Part shown: piece after piece, positions 34,745 to 43,687 of the stretch
How the letters are laid out: each line of letters starts with the position of its first letter
Position numbering within the stretch: position 1 is the first letter of the stretch
NCBI RefSeq assembly: GCF_040372165.1
Contig: NZ_BAABWG010000001.1
Span: 434,001 to 498,000 of the forward strand
Direction of reading: 5' to 3'
Length of the DNA: 64,000 nt
Source: Hydrogenophaga sp040372165
GTDB taxonomy: Bacteria > Pseudomonadota > Gammaproteobacteria > Burkholderiales > Burkholderiaceae_C
Position numbers and translations under genes: made by a program
The notes under the pieces: model-generated
What the model was told of the DNA's origin: nothing
What the model saw: the letters and a program-made list of their open reading frames with translations, nothing else
Database searches by the model: none

Positions 34745-35953
34745 TCAGAGCCAATCCAGGCGTTGGAGCCATGGTGCCAGGGCATGGGCCTGTTCGGCGG
34801 GCGATACGGCGAACTCATCCACACCAATGTGGTCGCGAATGTGGCCAGAGCGAGGAGGATTGGGCCAGGGCAAAGCACCGGCAGGCGCAAAGCACCGATC
34901 ATGCACACACACCGAAGACCGGATCAGGGGCCAGACGCAATCGCGCAGGAAGATCTGGTCGATGTTGGGCGTCTCCATGGTGCCACTGTTGTAGCGTGCG
35001 AGCAGCTGGCGCACGGGTGGCAGTACGCCTGCCACGCCGCCCCACATGCCGGCCAGAACGAGATCGGTGTGGGTCCACCAGTCGCGCATGGCGTGGAAAT
35101 GCCTGTCTCCTGCCAGCCATTCGTGAACGGCCATGGCTTCGCGCGAGGAAACCACGGAATCCGTGTCGCGCACCAGAAAGTAGCCCACTGTCGGATCATT
35201 GGCCACCTCAAAGCGCCAGCATAGGCGCTCGCGCAGCGAGTGCTGGCCCTGATGAACGATCACCGTCGCACCCAGCGCCTTCAGCTCGTCGAGAAAGGCC
35301 GCCGGCACACTGTTGTCCACATGGAAGCAGGCTTGCCAGCCCGGGTACACGCCGGGAATGGCCTGGGCGTTGCGCAAGGCGCCCCGCAGATAGCGTTTGC
35401 CGTCACCCCACAGGCTGAATGACACGACATTGGTCTTGCCGTCGATGGCATGCTGGCCTGCGTGCGGGCGCTTGGCTGGCAGGCTCCATTGCGAGATGCC
35501 AGCGGGCAATTGGCCGGCAACATGGGCGTCTTTTCGCTGCAACGCCTGTGTGCCGGCTGCTGAAGCTTCCTCCAGTCGCCCGAGACGGTACAGAGCCGCG
35601 CAAAGGGCGTCGTGTGCCAGGAAGTTGTCTGGCTGCGCGTTCAGGACTTCTTGCGAAAGCTGTGCTGCCTGGTCGTCCTGCTGCAGGCGACCGTGCAACA
35701 CGGCAAGGTTGAGAGTGTTCTGGAGGTTGCTCGGATCGAGCTTGTGGGCATGCTGCAATGATGCGAGGGCAGACGGGTACTGCTGGCGCAGGAACATGTA
35801 GTAGCCCATCTGCTCATACAGGCGGGCCGAGGCCGGGGTGTTTTTCTTCACCAGTCCATTGATGTGCTGGACCAGGCTTTGCAGCGCCTGCGCCTGCTGC
35901 CCTTTCAGCCACAGCTGGTGGCTCGGGCTGTGCCAGGCCTCGGGCAGGCTCAT
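34745..35953 (-). CDS. TPR protein with glycosyltransferase-like C-terminal domain
   Basis: 402 residues. Residues about 1-150 are TPR repeats (YEQMGYYMFLRQQYPSALASLQHAHKLDPSNLQNTLNLAVLHGRL). From about 175 a second domain starts NVVSFSLWGDGKRYLRGALRNA and includes ACFHVDNSVP, a possible DxD-like motif in FLVRDTDSVVSSREAMAVHEWL, and FHAMRDWWTHTDLVLAGMWGG. That arrangement suggests a nucleotide-sugar enzyme, but I do not know an assigned function. The start overlaps the thyA stop by four bases (ATGA), so it is made together with thymidylate synthase, for no obvious reason. Confidence 0.7.
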   Translation of the reverse strand: MSLPEAWHSPSHQLWLKGQQAQALQSLVQHINGLVKKNTPASARLYEQMGYYMFLRQQYPSALASLQHAHKLDPSNLQNTLNLAVLHGRLQQDDQAAQLSQEVLNAQPDNFLAHDALCAALYRLGRLEEASAAGTQALQRKDAHVAGQLPAGISQWSLPAKRPHAGQHAIDGKTNVVSFSLWGDGKRYLRGALRNAQAIPGVYPGWQACFHVDNSVPAAFLDELKALGATVIVHQGQHSLRERLCWRFEVANDPTVGYFLVRDTDSVVSSREAMAVHEWLAGDRHFHAMRDWWTHTDLVLAGMWGGVAGVLPPVRQLLARYNSGTMETPNIDQIFLRDCVWPLIRSSVCVHDRCFAPAGALPWPNPPRSGHIRDHIGVDEFAVSPAEQAHALAPWLQRLDWL

Positions 35954-36798
35954 ACCGCGACGGGAGCTTTGATGGGCTCGTGGTGCTGGTAGTCCACCAC
36001 TTCAAAGTCCTCGTAGGCGTAGTCGAAAATGGAATCCGGCTTGCGCTTGATGTTGAGGGTGGGGTAGGCGAAAGGCTTGCGTGTCAGCTGTAGCTCGACC
36101 TGCTCGTGGTGATTGCTGTAGATGTGGCAGTCACCGCCCGTCCAGATGAAGTCGCCCACGTCCAGGTCGCATTGCTGGGCCAGCATGTGGGTCAGCAGGG
36201 CGTAGCTCGCAATGTTGAACGGAACGCCCAGGAAGATGTCGGCGCTGCGCTGGTAGAGCTGGCAGCTGAGTTTGCCGCGCTCGCCGGGGGCCTGCGGTGG
36301 CGCCACATAGAACTGGAAGAATGCATGGCAGGGCATGAGCGCCATGTTGGGCAGGTCGGCCACGTTCCAGGCGCTGACGATGATGCGGCGGCTGTCCGGG
36401 TTGTTCTTGAGTTGGTCCACGACCTGCGAGATCTGGTCGATGTGGCCACCACCCGGTGTGGGCCAGCTGCGCCATTGCACGCCGTACACAGGGCCGAGGT
36501 CACCGTCTTCTCGTGCCCATTCGTCCCAGATGGTGCAGCCGCGTTCCTGTAGCCATTTCACGTTGCTGTCGCCACGGAGAAACCACAGCAATTCGATGAT
36601 GATGGCCTTGAGGAACACCTTCTTGGTGGTGACCAGGGGGAAGCCCTCGCTCAGGTCGAAGCGCATCTGATGCCCGAACACGCTGCGCGTGCCGGTGCCC
36701 GTGCGATCCGTTTTCTCCACGCCGTTTTCGTAGACGTGGCGCATGAAGTCTTCGTATTGGGAGCGCACCGGGCGCTGGGGGGCTTGGCTTCCTGGCAT
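35950..36798 (-). CDS. thyA: Thymidylate synthase
   Basis: 282 residues. RTGTGTRSVFGHQMRFDL, the catalytic cysteine in LMPCHAFFQFYV, QRSADIFLGVPFNIASYALLTHM, and the dUMP-binding GGDCHIYSNH are all present. It methylates dUMP to dTMP with methylene-tetrahydrofolate. I use the ATG at 36798; a longer frame begins at 36837. It overlaps the TPR gene and is followed by folA in the same unit. Confidence 0.97.
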   Translation of the reverse strand: MPGSQAPQRPVRSQYEDFMRHVYENGVEKTDRTGTGTRSVFGHQMRFDLSEGFPLVTTKKVFLKAIIIELLWFLRGDSNVKWLQERGCTIWDEWAREDGDLGPVYGVQWRSWPTPGGGHIDQISQVVDQLKNNPDSRRIIVSAWNVADLPNMALMPCHAFFQFYVAPPQAPGERGKLSCQLYQRSADIFLGVPFNIASYALLTHMLAQQCDLDVGDFIWTGGDCHIYSNHHEQVELQLTRKPFAYPTLNIKRKPDSIFDYAYEDFEVVDYQHHEPIKAPVAV

Positions 36799-36909
36799 GG
36801 GTCGATAGGGGGTACAGTTCGAAGGACCAACCCCCATTTTGCCCTAGCCCCGATCGGCGTGCTCTGCGCACCGCCATTCCCGCGATCGGCAACTTCTGAA
36901 GGAGTGACC

Positions 36910-37530
36910 ATGCCGGCTTTGACCCTGTACACCAACCCCATGTCGCGCGGCACCATTGCCCACTGGATGATGGAAGAGGTGGCTGAACCATACGAAACCG
37001 TATGGCTGGATTTGGCGACCACAGCCAAGACGCCCGACTATTTGGCCATCAATCCCATGGGCAAAGTGCCGGCCTTGGTCTGCGATGGACAAGTGGTGAC
37101 GGAGGCTGCCGCCATTTGCGCATTCATGGGGGACCGCTTCCCGGAAAAGGGGCTGGCGCCGGCTTTCGACGCACCTGGACGGGCGGCGTATGTGCGCTGG
37201 CTGTTCTTTGCCGCCGGGCCGCTTGAGCAAGCGATCACCGCCAAGGCCATGGGCTGGGAAGTGCCGCCCGGGCGAGAAGGCACGGTGGGGTTTGGCACCC
37301 ATCAGCGCACGATCGATGCTTTGCAGACGGCTCTGGAGCCGGGGCCTTTTGTCTGCGGGGAGCAATTCACGGCGGCCGATGTGTATGTGGGCTCAGCGGT
37401 GTTGTGGGGCCTGCAGTTCGGCACCATCGAAAAGCGACCTGTGTTCGAAGCCTATGCCCAGAGGCTGAGCGCCAGGCCTGCCTACCAGCGTTATGCAGCC
37501 ATCTGTGCGGATCGCCGTGCAGCCGGCTAA
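36910..37530 (+). CDS. Glutathione S-transferase family protein
   Basis: 206 residues. The thioredoxin-like N-terminal domain has LTLYTNPMSRGTIAHWMMEE (the serine probably activates glutathione), INPMGKVPALVCDGQVVTEAAAI for substrate binding, and an all-helical C-terminal domain with FTAADVYVGSAVLWG. GAAGGAG sits upstream of the ATG at 36910. The substrate is unknown. It is divergent from thyA and convergent with the FAD oxidase gene. Confidence 0.9.
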   Translation: MPALTLYTNPMSRGTIAHWMMEEVAEPYETVWLDLATTAKTPDYLAINPMGKVPALVCDGQVVTEAAAICAFMGDRFPEKGLAPAFDAPGRAAYVRWLFFAAGPLEQAITAKAMGWEVPPGREGTVGFGTHQRTIDALQTALEPGPFVCGEQFTAADVYVGSAVLWGLQFGTIEKRPVFEAYAQRLSARPAYQRYAAICADRRAAG

Positions 37531-37544
37531 GGCTGAGTTACCGG

Positions 37545-38978
37545 TCAGGCCAGCACGCGGCCCGGGTTGAGAATGCCTTGCGGGTCCAGCGACTGCTTGA
37601 TGGCCCGCATCAGGTCGAGGGCCACTTTGTCCTTGTAGCGGGGCAGGGTGCTCGCTTTGAGGCTGCCGATGCCGTGCTCGGCGCTGATGGAGCCGCCGAA
37701 TTGCACCACCGCATTGAACACCAGCTCGTTGATGCGCTTTTCGTGGCTGATGAGGAAGTCCGCTGCGTCGCCGCCTTCGGGTGCCTGCACGTTGTAATGC
37801 AGGTTGCCATCTCCCAGGTGGCCGAAGTTGACCAGCCGGATGCCCGCCATATAGGTTTGAAGAGCGCGGTCGGTGGCGGCACAGAAATCAGCGATGGCGG
37901 ACACCGGCACGCTGATGTCGTGCTTGATGTTCAGGCCTTCTTCGGCCTGCGCCAACGGAATGCTCTCACGAATGTGCCAGAACTGTCGCGCGTGCGCGAT
38001 GTTCTGGGCCACCACGGCATCGGTCAGGACTTCGGCTGCCAAAGCGGACTCCAGCAGATGCTCGAAGCGCTCGCGGGCGTGGGTCTCAGACTCCGCATCG
38101 CTGATCTCGAGCAAGACGCACCATGGCGTTTGCTGCCAGAACGGGACGTGCAGCTGCGGGAAATGCTTGTCGACCAGGCTGAGGGAGAACTGGTTCATGA
38201 CCTCAAAGCCGGTGAGGCTGGCGCTCAGGTTCTGGTGGGCCATGCCGAGCAGTTCTGAGGCCTTCTCCAGTCCGGGAACGGCGGCCCAGGCCGTGAGGCG
38301 GGCAACAGGCTGTGGGTAGAGCTTGAGCGTGGCCCCGGTGATCACGCCCAGGGTGCCTTCGCTGCCAATGAACAGGTCACGCAGGTCGTAGCCGGTGTTG
38401 TCTTTGCGCAGGCCCGACAGACCATTCCAGATCTCGCCTTGTGCGGTCACCACTTCCAGCCCCAGGCACAGATCCCGGGCATTGCCATAGCGCAGCACTT
38501 GCGTGCCACCAGCATTGGTGGAGAGGTTGCCGCCAATCGTGCAACTGCCTTCGGCTGCCAGCGAAAGAGGAAAGAGCAAGCCTGCTTCGGCAGCCGCCTC
38601 CTGCACGTTCTGGAGAATGCATCCAGCGTCCACGGTGCAGGTGAGGTTGGCGGCGTCGATCGCCCGGATCTTGTTGAGCCGCTTGAGACTGAGAACCACC
38701 TGCTGGCCCGACGTATCAGGCACGGAGCCCACCACGAGGCCGGTGTTGCCGCCTTGAGGAACAACGCTGGCACGGTGCGTCTGGCAGGCCCTCAGAACTG
38801 CCGCGACCTCATCCACGCTGGCAGGGCAAACGACGGCAAGGGCTTCGCCTTTGGCTCGCTTGCGCCAGTCCTGCTCGAAAGCTGCCATGTCGTTCGCATG
38901 GCGGTCACGGGTCAGGACGTGGGTGTCGCCCACGCAGGCACGCAGGGCAGTCAGCAGGTCTCGGTTGTCTTGGCTCAT
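37545..38978 (-). CDS. FAD-binding oxidoreductase, 2-hydroxyacid dehydrogenase type
   Basis: 477 residues. The FAD_binding_4 domain contains VVPQGGNTGLVVGSVP and GGNLSTNAGGTQVLRYGNARDL, then FIGSEGTLGVITGATL. The C-terminal FAD-oxidase domain ends with SISAEHGIGSLK and DPQGILNPGRVL. This matches GlcD/D-lactate dehydrogenase/D-2-hydroxyglutarate dehydrogenase relatives; the exact substrate is not readable from sequence. I chose the ATG at 38978, as the upstream frame is out of family. The DUF2069 gene lies 13 bp upstream on the same strand. Confidence 0.9.
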   Translation of the reverse strand: MSQDNRDLLTALRACVGDTHVLTRDRHANDMAAFEQDWRKRAKGEALAVVCPASVDEVAAVLRACQTHRASVVPQGGNTGLVVGSVPDTSGQQVVLSLKRLNKIRAIDAANLTCTVDAGCILQNVQEAAAEAGLLFPLSLAAEGSCTIGGNLSTNAGGTQVLRYGNARDLCLGLEVVTAQGEIWNGLSGLRKDNTGYDLRDLFIGSEGTLGVITGATLKLYPQPVARLTAWAAVPGLEKASELLGMAHQNLSASLTGFEVMNQFSLSLVDKHFPQLHVPFWQQTPWCVLLEISDAESETHARERFEHLLESALAAEVLTDAVVAQNIAHARQFWHIRESIPLAQAEEGLNIKHDISVPVSAIADFCAATDRALQTYMAGIRLVNFGHLGDGNLHYNVQAPEGGDAADFLISHEKRINELVFNAVVQFGGSISAEHGIGSLKASTLPRYKDKVALDLMRAIKQSLDPQGILNPGRVLA

Positions 38979-38991
38979 GGACGATGGCCAG

Positions 38992-39465
38992 TCATTGTTT
39001 GCCTGGCGGAACGGGATCTTTTGCGGCGCCAAATTGTTCAGCATAGGCCGCAGCATCGGCAGCAATGGCTTCTTTGCCCGCGCTGCGCAGGCGGATGCGC
39101 ACATGCAGCGCGCAGGCGACGAACAGCTCAACGCACAGAACGACCTGCACAAATGCCAGCACGGCCGACAGGCCCGTGTCGCTGTAGGCTCGGACAGCAC
39201 CCTCGGTGAAATACAGCCAGACCAGCAGACTCACCCATCGGTAGGTGTACATCCGGTTCTTGAGCAGGCCACCCAGAGGCAGGGTCAGGGGCAGCACTTT
39301 GAGCGCCCACCAGGACCCCCCGGGCCGCAATGGTGCCAGCCACAATTCCCATGCCAGTCCCAGCAGAATGAGGCTGACCAATGCCGTGACGGCCATCAGT
39401 CGCGTGATCGCAATGGCCTTGCGGGGAGGGAGGGGGGAAGCAGGTGTGTTGTCGGGAGCAGTCAT
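38992..39465 (-). CDS. DUF2069 membrane protein
   Basis: 157 residues with four hydrophobic helices (AVTALVSLILLGLAWELWL, WALKVLPLTLPLGGLL, WVSLLVWLYFTEGAVRA, LAFVQVVLCVELFVACAL). The segment KNRMYTYRWVSLLVWLYFTEG is the characteristic core of DUF2069 proteins. Function is unknown. The FAD oxidase gene follows at 13 bp, and the yihY-like gene diverges 52 bp upstream. Confidence 0.82.
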   Translation of the reverse strand: MTAPDNTPASPLPPRKAIAITRLMAVTALVSLILLGLAWELWLAPLRPGGSWWALKVLPLTLPLGGLLKNRMYTYRWVSLLVWLYFTEGAVRAYSDTGLSAVLAFVQVVLCVELFVACALHVRIRLRSAGKEAIAADAAAYAEQFGAAKDPVPPGKQ

Positions 39466-39516
39466 GTGTCTCGGATGGGGACTGGGCTTGAGGCCCGGCA
39501 GTGGCATGATACTGGC

Positions 39517-40782
39517 ATGAACGATAGTGACCGTTTTGATCAGGTCAAAACCTTTTTGTCGGCCTTGTGGCAGGCGCTGCTCAAGTTTCCGTGGCGCAAT
39601 ACTGCAGATACGCTGCAGGAGCGTTTTCGCGAGGACCGGCTGGGCCTGACCGCGAGCAGCCTGACGTTCACCACCACCATCTCTCTGGTGCCGCTGTTTA
39701 CCTTGGCGCTGGCGGTATTCAGCGCGTTTCCGATGTTTGCGCGCATGCAGGCGGACTTGCAGTCATGGCTGGTCAGGGGCCTGGTGCCGGACAACATTGC
39801 CAAGCAAGTCATCAGCTACCTGGGGCAGTTTTCCTCCAAGGCAGGGCAGATGGGCTGGGTGGGCGCCGCAGCCTTGCTGGTCACTGCGCTGGCCCTGATT
39901 CTCACCATTGACCGCAAACTCAACGACATCTGGCGCGTGCGCAAGACCCGGGGTTTTACGCAACGGGTGCTGGTGTACTGGGCGGTCTTGACGCTGGGGC
40001 CGTTGTTGCTGGCGGGCAGCCTGTCCATCACTTCCTATGCCATTTCCGCCTCAGCAGGTCTGATTGCCTCCAAAGGGGCGATTGGTGTGGTGCTCGATAC
40101 GGTTCAGTTCAGTCTGGCGGTGCTGGGCATGGCAGCGCTGTTCAAGTACGTGCCGAACACCAAGGTGCGCTGGACCCATGCCCTGACTGGGGGCTTGTTC
40201 GTGGCCACAGGTCTGGAGCTGGCCAAGAAGCTGCTGGCCTTGTACCTGAGTTCCGTGCCCACGTATTCCGTGGTGTATGGCACTTTTGCCACCGTGCCCA
40301 TTCTGCTGGTCTGGATTTACCTGGTGTGGGTGATCGTGCTGCTGGGGGCGGTGGTCACGGCTTATCTGCCCAGCCTGCTCGCCGGCATTGCGCGGCGGGG
40401 TGGGTCGCCCGGCTGGAACGTTCAGCTGGCACTGGAAGTGGTGGGGCAGTTGGTGTCAGTCAAGGATGCGCCGCAGCGTGGCTTCAGTTTGCAGGAGCTG
40501 GCACAGCGCCTGAGGGTGGACCCGCTGCAGCTGGAGGAGCCCATGGGCGCCCTGTCGGACCTCGACTGGGTGGGGCGGCTCGACGAGGACGACGAGCGCT
40601 ACGTACTGCTCGCAGACCCATCGATCACAGTGGCCGCGCCGCTGCTGGAGAAGCTCCTGCTCGACTACAACGCCAGCACGGCGGCACTGTGGAACGCCTC
40701 AGGCCTTTCCGGCCTGAGTCTGCAGCAGGTACTGGCTCGGCACCCGGCCATGATGCCGCTGCCACTGGAAGAGTTCAACTAA
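39517..40782 (+). CDS. YihY/BrkB-family inner-membrane protein
   Basis: 421 residues. The start MNDSDRFDQVKTFLSALWQALLKFPWRNTADTLQERF leads to LTASSLTFTTTISLVPLFTLALAVFSAFPMF, the family signature, followed by five more helices to about residue 280 (VPILLVWIYLVWVIVLLGAVVTAYLPSLL). The C-terminal 140 residues are soluble and resemble a winged-helix (LQELAQRLRVDPLQLEEPMGALSDLDWVGRL). Once called ribonuclease BN, the family is now regarded as membrane proteins of unknown or transport function. Confidence 0.9.
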   Translation: MNDSDRFDQVKTFLSALWQALLKFPWRNTADTLQERFREDRLGLTASSLTFTTTISLVPLFTLALAVFSAFPMFARMQADLQSWLVRGLVPDNIAKQVISYLGQFSSKAGQMGWVGAAALLVTALALILTIDRKLNDIWRVRKTRGFTQRVLVYWAVLTLGPLLLAGSLSITSYAISASAGLIASKGAIGVVLDTVQFSLAVLGMAALFKYVPNTKVRWTHALTGGLFVATGLELAKKLLALYLSSVPTYSVVYGTFATVPILLVWIYLVWVIVLLGAVVTAYLPSLLAGIARRGGSPGWNVQLALEVVGQLVSVKDAPQRGFSLQELAQRLRVDPLQLEEPMGALSDLDWVGRLDEDDERYVLLADPSITVAAPLLEKLLLDYNASTAALWNASGLSGLSLQQVLARHPAMMPLPLEEFN

Positions 40783-40802
40783 CCGGTTGCGCAGGCGGAG
40801 CA

Positions 40803-41621
40803 TCAGCCCTGCAGGAATTCCCGCAAATGCTGCAGGGTGGCGTCCGGTGCTTCCGTCATTTCGTGGTGTCCCACAGGCACGGTGTTCACGCTGAAACGCT
40901 TGCCGTGCTCTTTGGCCGCACCGATGAGGCCCTTGGCCGCCTTGGGATGGGTCATCTGGTCACGATCGCCCAGCAGGAACAACACAGGGCAAGTGACCTG
41001 GGCCATGGCCTCCAGGCCGTTCGCATAGCTGTCGCAGGCCTTGAAGCCGCGATGAAAGACGTTGACGCTGCTGTTGCTGCGCAGGACCTTGCGGCCAAGC
41101 GCCATGCTGGCGCCGTAGATCCAGGTGCCAGGGCCGAGCGCGGAAGGTGGCGGCGCCAATGTGGACCACGAGAACACGTTGATCATCTTGAGTGCTTTTT
41201 CGGGCTCGTTCTGCGATGCGTCGAGCAAGGCTTCTGACACTTTCATGGGGTAGGCCGTGCCGACCATGCCCAGGTGCGTGGCGCGATTGCCCAGGCGGGC
41301 GGCAGCCTCCAGTGCGATGAGTGATCCCCAGCTGTGGCCCACCAAGGCTGCCCGCTCAATGCCGGCAGCGTCCAGCAGCGCGACAACGAAATCGGCAGCT
41401 TCTTCCACGGAGGCAGGTGCTTCGCCTTCGCTGCGGCAATGGCCGGGCAGGTCGACCGCCAGCACGTTCCAGCCGTGGTTGGCGAGGAAACGGCTTTGCA
41501 GAATCCAGACGCTGTGGTCATTGAGCACTCCGTGGATGAAGACCACGGAGGGCTTGGCCGGATCGATCGTTTTGCCACCGGTGTAGCAGTAGGTGTTGGC
41601 GCCGTTGACGGTCAGTTGCAT
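40803..41621 (-). CDS. Alpha/beta hydrolase
   Basis: 272 residues. HGVLNDHSVW is the oxyanion segment; the nucleophile is Ser in LVGHSWGSLIALEAA; the acid is in LLGDRDQMTHPKAAKG; and the His is in PVGHHEMTEAPDATL. VDLPGHCRSEGEAP is typical of the fold. The substrate is unknown. The start is placed at the ATG at 41621 because the extension upstream is not conserved-looking. metY is upstream on the same strand with a 46-bp gap. Confidence 0.86.
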   Translation of the reverse strand: MQLTVNGANTYCYTGGKTIDPAKPSVVFIHGVLNDHSVWILQSRFLANHGWNVLAVDLPGHCRSEGEAPASVEEAADFVVALLDAAGIERAALVGHSWGSLIALEAAARLGNRATHLGMVGTAYPMKVSEALLDASQNEPEKALKMINVFSWSTLAPPPSALGPGTWIYGASMALGRKVLRSNSSVNVFHRGFKACDSYANGLEAMAQVTCPVLFLLGDRDQMTHPKAAKGLIGAAKEHGKRFSVNTVPVGHHEMTEAPDATLQHLREFLQG

Positions 41622-41667
41622 GGGTGTGTGCCTCCAATACGTGAATCGGGCGTCAGAGTGTTGTTGT

Positions 41668-42975
41668 TCATGCTGCCTTCTCCGCTGCTTTGAGTGCACG
41701 CTTGAGGTCATCGATCAGGTCGGCCGGATCTTCCAGACCGATGGACAGGCGGATGGTGCCAGGCCCGATGCCGCCCGCCGCCAGCGCCTCGTCCGTCATG
41801 CGGAAGTGCGTGGTGGACGCCGGGTGAATCACCAGCGAACGGGCATCGCCCACGTTGGCCAGGTGGCTGAAAATTCTCAAGGCCTCGATGAAGGCTTTGC
41901 CTTGCTCGCGCGAACCTTTGATGTCAAAGCTGAACACGGCGCCTGCTCCCTTGGCGCCATGGCGGAACAGGCGTTCGGCCAGTGCATGGCTGGGGTGGCT
42001 TTCCAGCAATGGGTGGCCCACCCGCGAGACCATGGGATGTGCGGCCAGAAACTCCACCACCTTCTCGGTGTTGGACAAGTGACGCTCCATGCGCAGGGAA
42101 AGTGTCTCCAGGCCTTGCAGGATCAGCCAGGCGCTGTGAGGTGAGAGGCAAGCGCCGAAGTCGCGCAGGCCTTCGCGGCGCGCCCGCAGCAGAAATGCGC
42201 CCACGGTGCTTTCCTCGGTGAACACCATGCCATGGAAGCCGTCGTAGGGATCGCTCAGCTCGGGGAAATGGCCACTGGCGTCCCAGTCGAACGATCCGCC
42301 GTCCACCACCACACCACCGATGACGGTGCCGTGGCCTGAGAGAAATTTGGTGGCGGAGTGGTAGACAAGATCGGCGCCTTGCGAGAGCGGCTGCGTGATG
42401 TAAGGGGTGGTGAGAGTGGAATCCACCAGCAACGGCACTTTGGCTGCGTGGGCAATTTCGGCGATGGCGGGTACGTCCAGCACGTCCAGGCCGGGGTTGC
42501 CGACGGTTTCCCCAAACAGCAGTCGTGTATTGGGCCGGATGGCGCTGCGCCAGGCGTCCAGATCGCCAGGGGGCACAAAGGTGGTCTCGATGCCGAATCG
42601 GCGCAAGGTGAAGTGCAAGAGGTTGTGGCTGCCTCCGTAGAGCGCAGTGGAGGCCACGATGTGCCCGCCTGCACCCATGAGGGTGGAAATCACGAGGTGC
42701 AAGGCGGCCTGGCCGCTGGCGGTGGCAATGGCGCCGATGCCGCCGTCCAGCGCTGCCACGCGCTGCTCCAGCACGGCGTTGGTGGGGTTGCTGATGCGGC
42801 TGTACACATGGCCCGCACGCTCCTGGTTGAACAGGGCAGCTGCCTGCTCGCTCGACTCGAACACAAAGGAGGTGCTCAGGTGAATGGGCACGGCTCGGGC
42901 GCCGGTAGTGGGATCAGGCGCGGCGCCTGCGTGCAGTTGCAGTGTGGAAAAGCCGGGGTCGGAATAGCCGGACAT
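41668..42975 (-). CDS. O-acetylhomoserine sulfhydrylase-type PLP enzyme
   Basis: 435 residues of the Cys/Met metabolism PLP family: FSTLQLHAGAAPDPTTGARAVPIHLSTSFVF at the start, YSRISNPTNAVLEQRVAALDGG, and the PLP lysine in YHSATKFLSGHGT. Length and the N-terminal insert match O-acetylhomoserine aminocarboxypropyltransferase (MetY), which makes homocysteine from O-acetylhomoserine and sulfide. Relatives MetZ and MetC are shorter. RBS GGAGAC sits before the ATG. Confidence 0.9.
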   Translation of the reverse strand: MSGYSDPGFSTLQLHAGAAPDPTTGARAVPIHLSTSFVFESSEQAAALFNQERAGHVYSRISNPTNAVLEQRVAALDGGIGAIATASGQAALHLVISTLMGAGGHIVASTALYGGSHNLLHFTLRRFGIETTFVPPGDLDAWRSAIRPNTRLLFGETVGNPGLDVLDVPAIAEIAHAAKVPLLVDSTLTTPYITQPLSQGADLVYHSATKFLSGHGTVIGGVVVDGGSFDWDASGHFPELSDPYDGFHGMVFTEESTVGAFLLRARREGLRDFGACLSPHSAWLILQGLETLSLRMERHLSNTEKVVEFLAAHPMVSRVGHPLLESHPSHALAERLFRHGAKGAGAVFSFDIKGSREQGKAFIEALRIFSHLANVGDARSLVIHPASTTHFRMTDEALAAGGIGPGTIRLSIGLEDPADLIDDLKRALKAAEKAA

Positions 42976-43041
42976 GGTGAATGTGTCTCCTGGTAGCCTG
43001 TCTCACCCTGGGGCGCCGCCATTAAGCGGTACGGGTATGTC

Positions 43042-43108
43042 TGTAGGACATGGAAAACATGTCTCCTGGCCCATTGTGGGCTATATTTGCATTCAAGAGC
43101 ACGGTCAT
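43042..43108 (+). promoter_or_regulatory. TGT-N3-ACA box and GTCAT upstream of the CBS-domain gene
   Basis: TGTAGGACA lies at 43042-43050, which is the reverse complement of TGTCCTACA and the same TGT-N3-ACA dyad. After a 44-nt gap comes AAGAGCACGGTCAT (43095-43108), so GTCAT sits at the same 53-nt distance as in the copies at 12382 and 16768. TATATT at 43082-43087 could be a -10 element here. Regulatory role is inferred. Confidence 0.45.
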
Positions 43109-43145
43109 AGGTGACAGTGCTGCTGAGCATTTGAGGAGAACAGCC

Positions 43146-43607
43146 ATGAAAGTGAGTGACATCCTGCGCGTCAAGGGCGGAACGCTCTACACCATCTCGC
43201 CCGAGGAGTCCCTGATTCGGGCCATCGAGACCATGGCCGAGTTCGACATCGGCTCACTGGCCGTGATGGACCACGGTGATCTGGTGGGCATGCTGACGTT
43301 TCGCGAGGTCATGCATACCATCGCCAAGAATGGCGGCAGCACGGGAGGCGTACGCGTGCGCTCTGTGATGGATGACCACCCCATGAGCTGCACCCCCGAG
43401 ACCGAGCTGGATCAGGTGCGCCCCATGATGCTGGAGAAGCACACCCGCTACATGCCGGTCATGGACAAGAAAATGCTCATGGGCGTGATCAGCTTCTACG
43501 ACGTGGCCAAGGCCGTGGTGGATAGCCAGAACTTTGAGAACAAGATGCTCAAGGCCTATATCCGCGACTGGCCGGAAGAGGAAACAGGCGAGGCTGGCAA
43601 GGCCTGA
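43146..43607 (+). CDS. Two-CBS-domain protein
   Basis: 153 residues made of a CBS pair. First: LYTISPEESLIRAIETMAEFDIGSLAVMDHGDLVGMLTFREVMH; second: VMDDHPMSCTPETELDQVRPMMLEKHTRYMPVMDKKMLMGVISFYDV. Stand-alone CBS pairs bind adenosine nucleotides and sense energy state; the partner is unknown. A basic or acidic tail ends the protein. GAGGAG lies before the ATG. The upstream region has the TGT-N3-ACA arrangement, suggesting stress-linked expression. Confidence 0.9.
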   Translation: MKVSDILRVKGGTLYTISPEESLIRAIETMAEFDIGSLAVMDHGDLVGMLTFREVMHTIAKNGGSTGGVRVRSVMDDHPMSCTPETELDQVRPMMLEKHTRYMPVMDKKMLMGVISFYDVAKAVVDSQNFENKMLKAYIRDWPEEETGEAGKA

Positions 43608-43687
43608 GCCGCACCGGAGCTCTTCAGCGGCTGCATTCGTTTGCCTGGTGACGGAAGCAGCCCGCCGGTCTGGGATAATCTCGTCCC

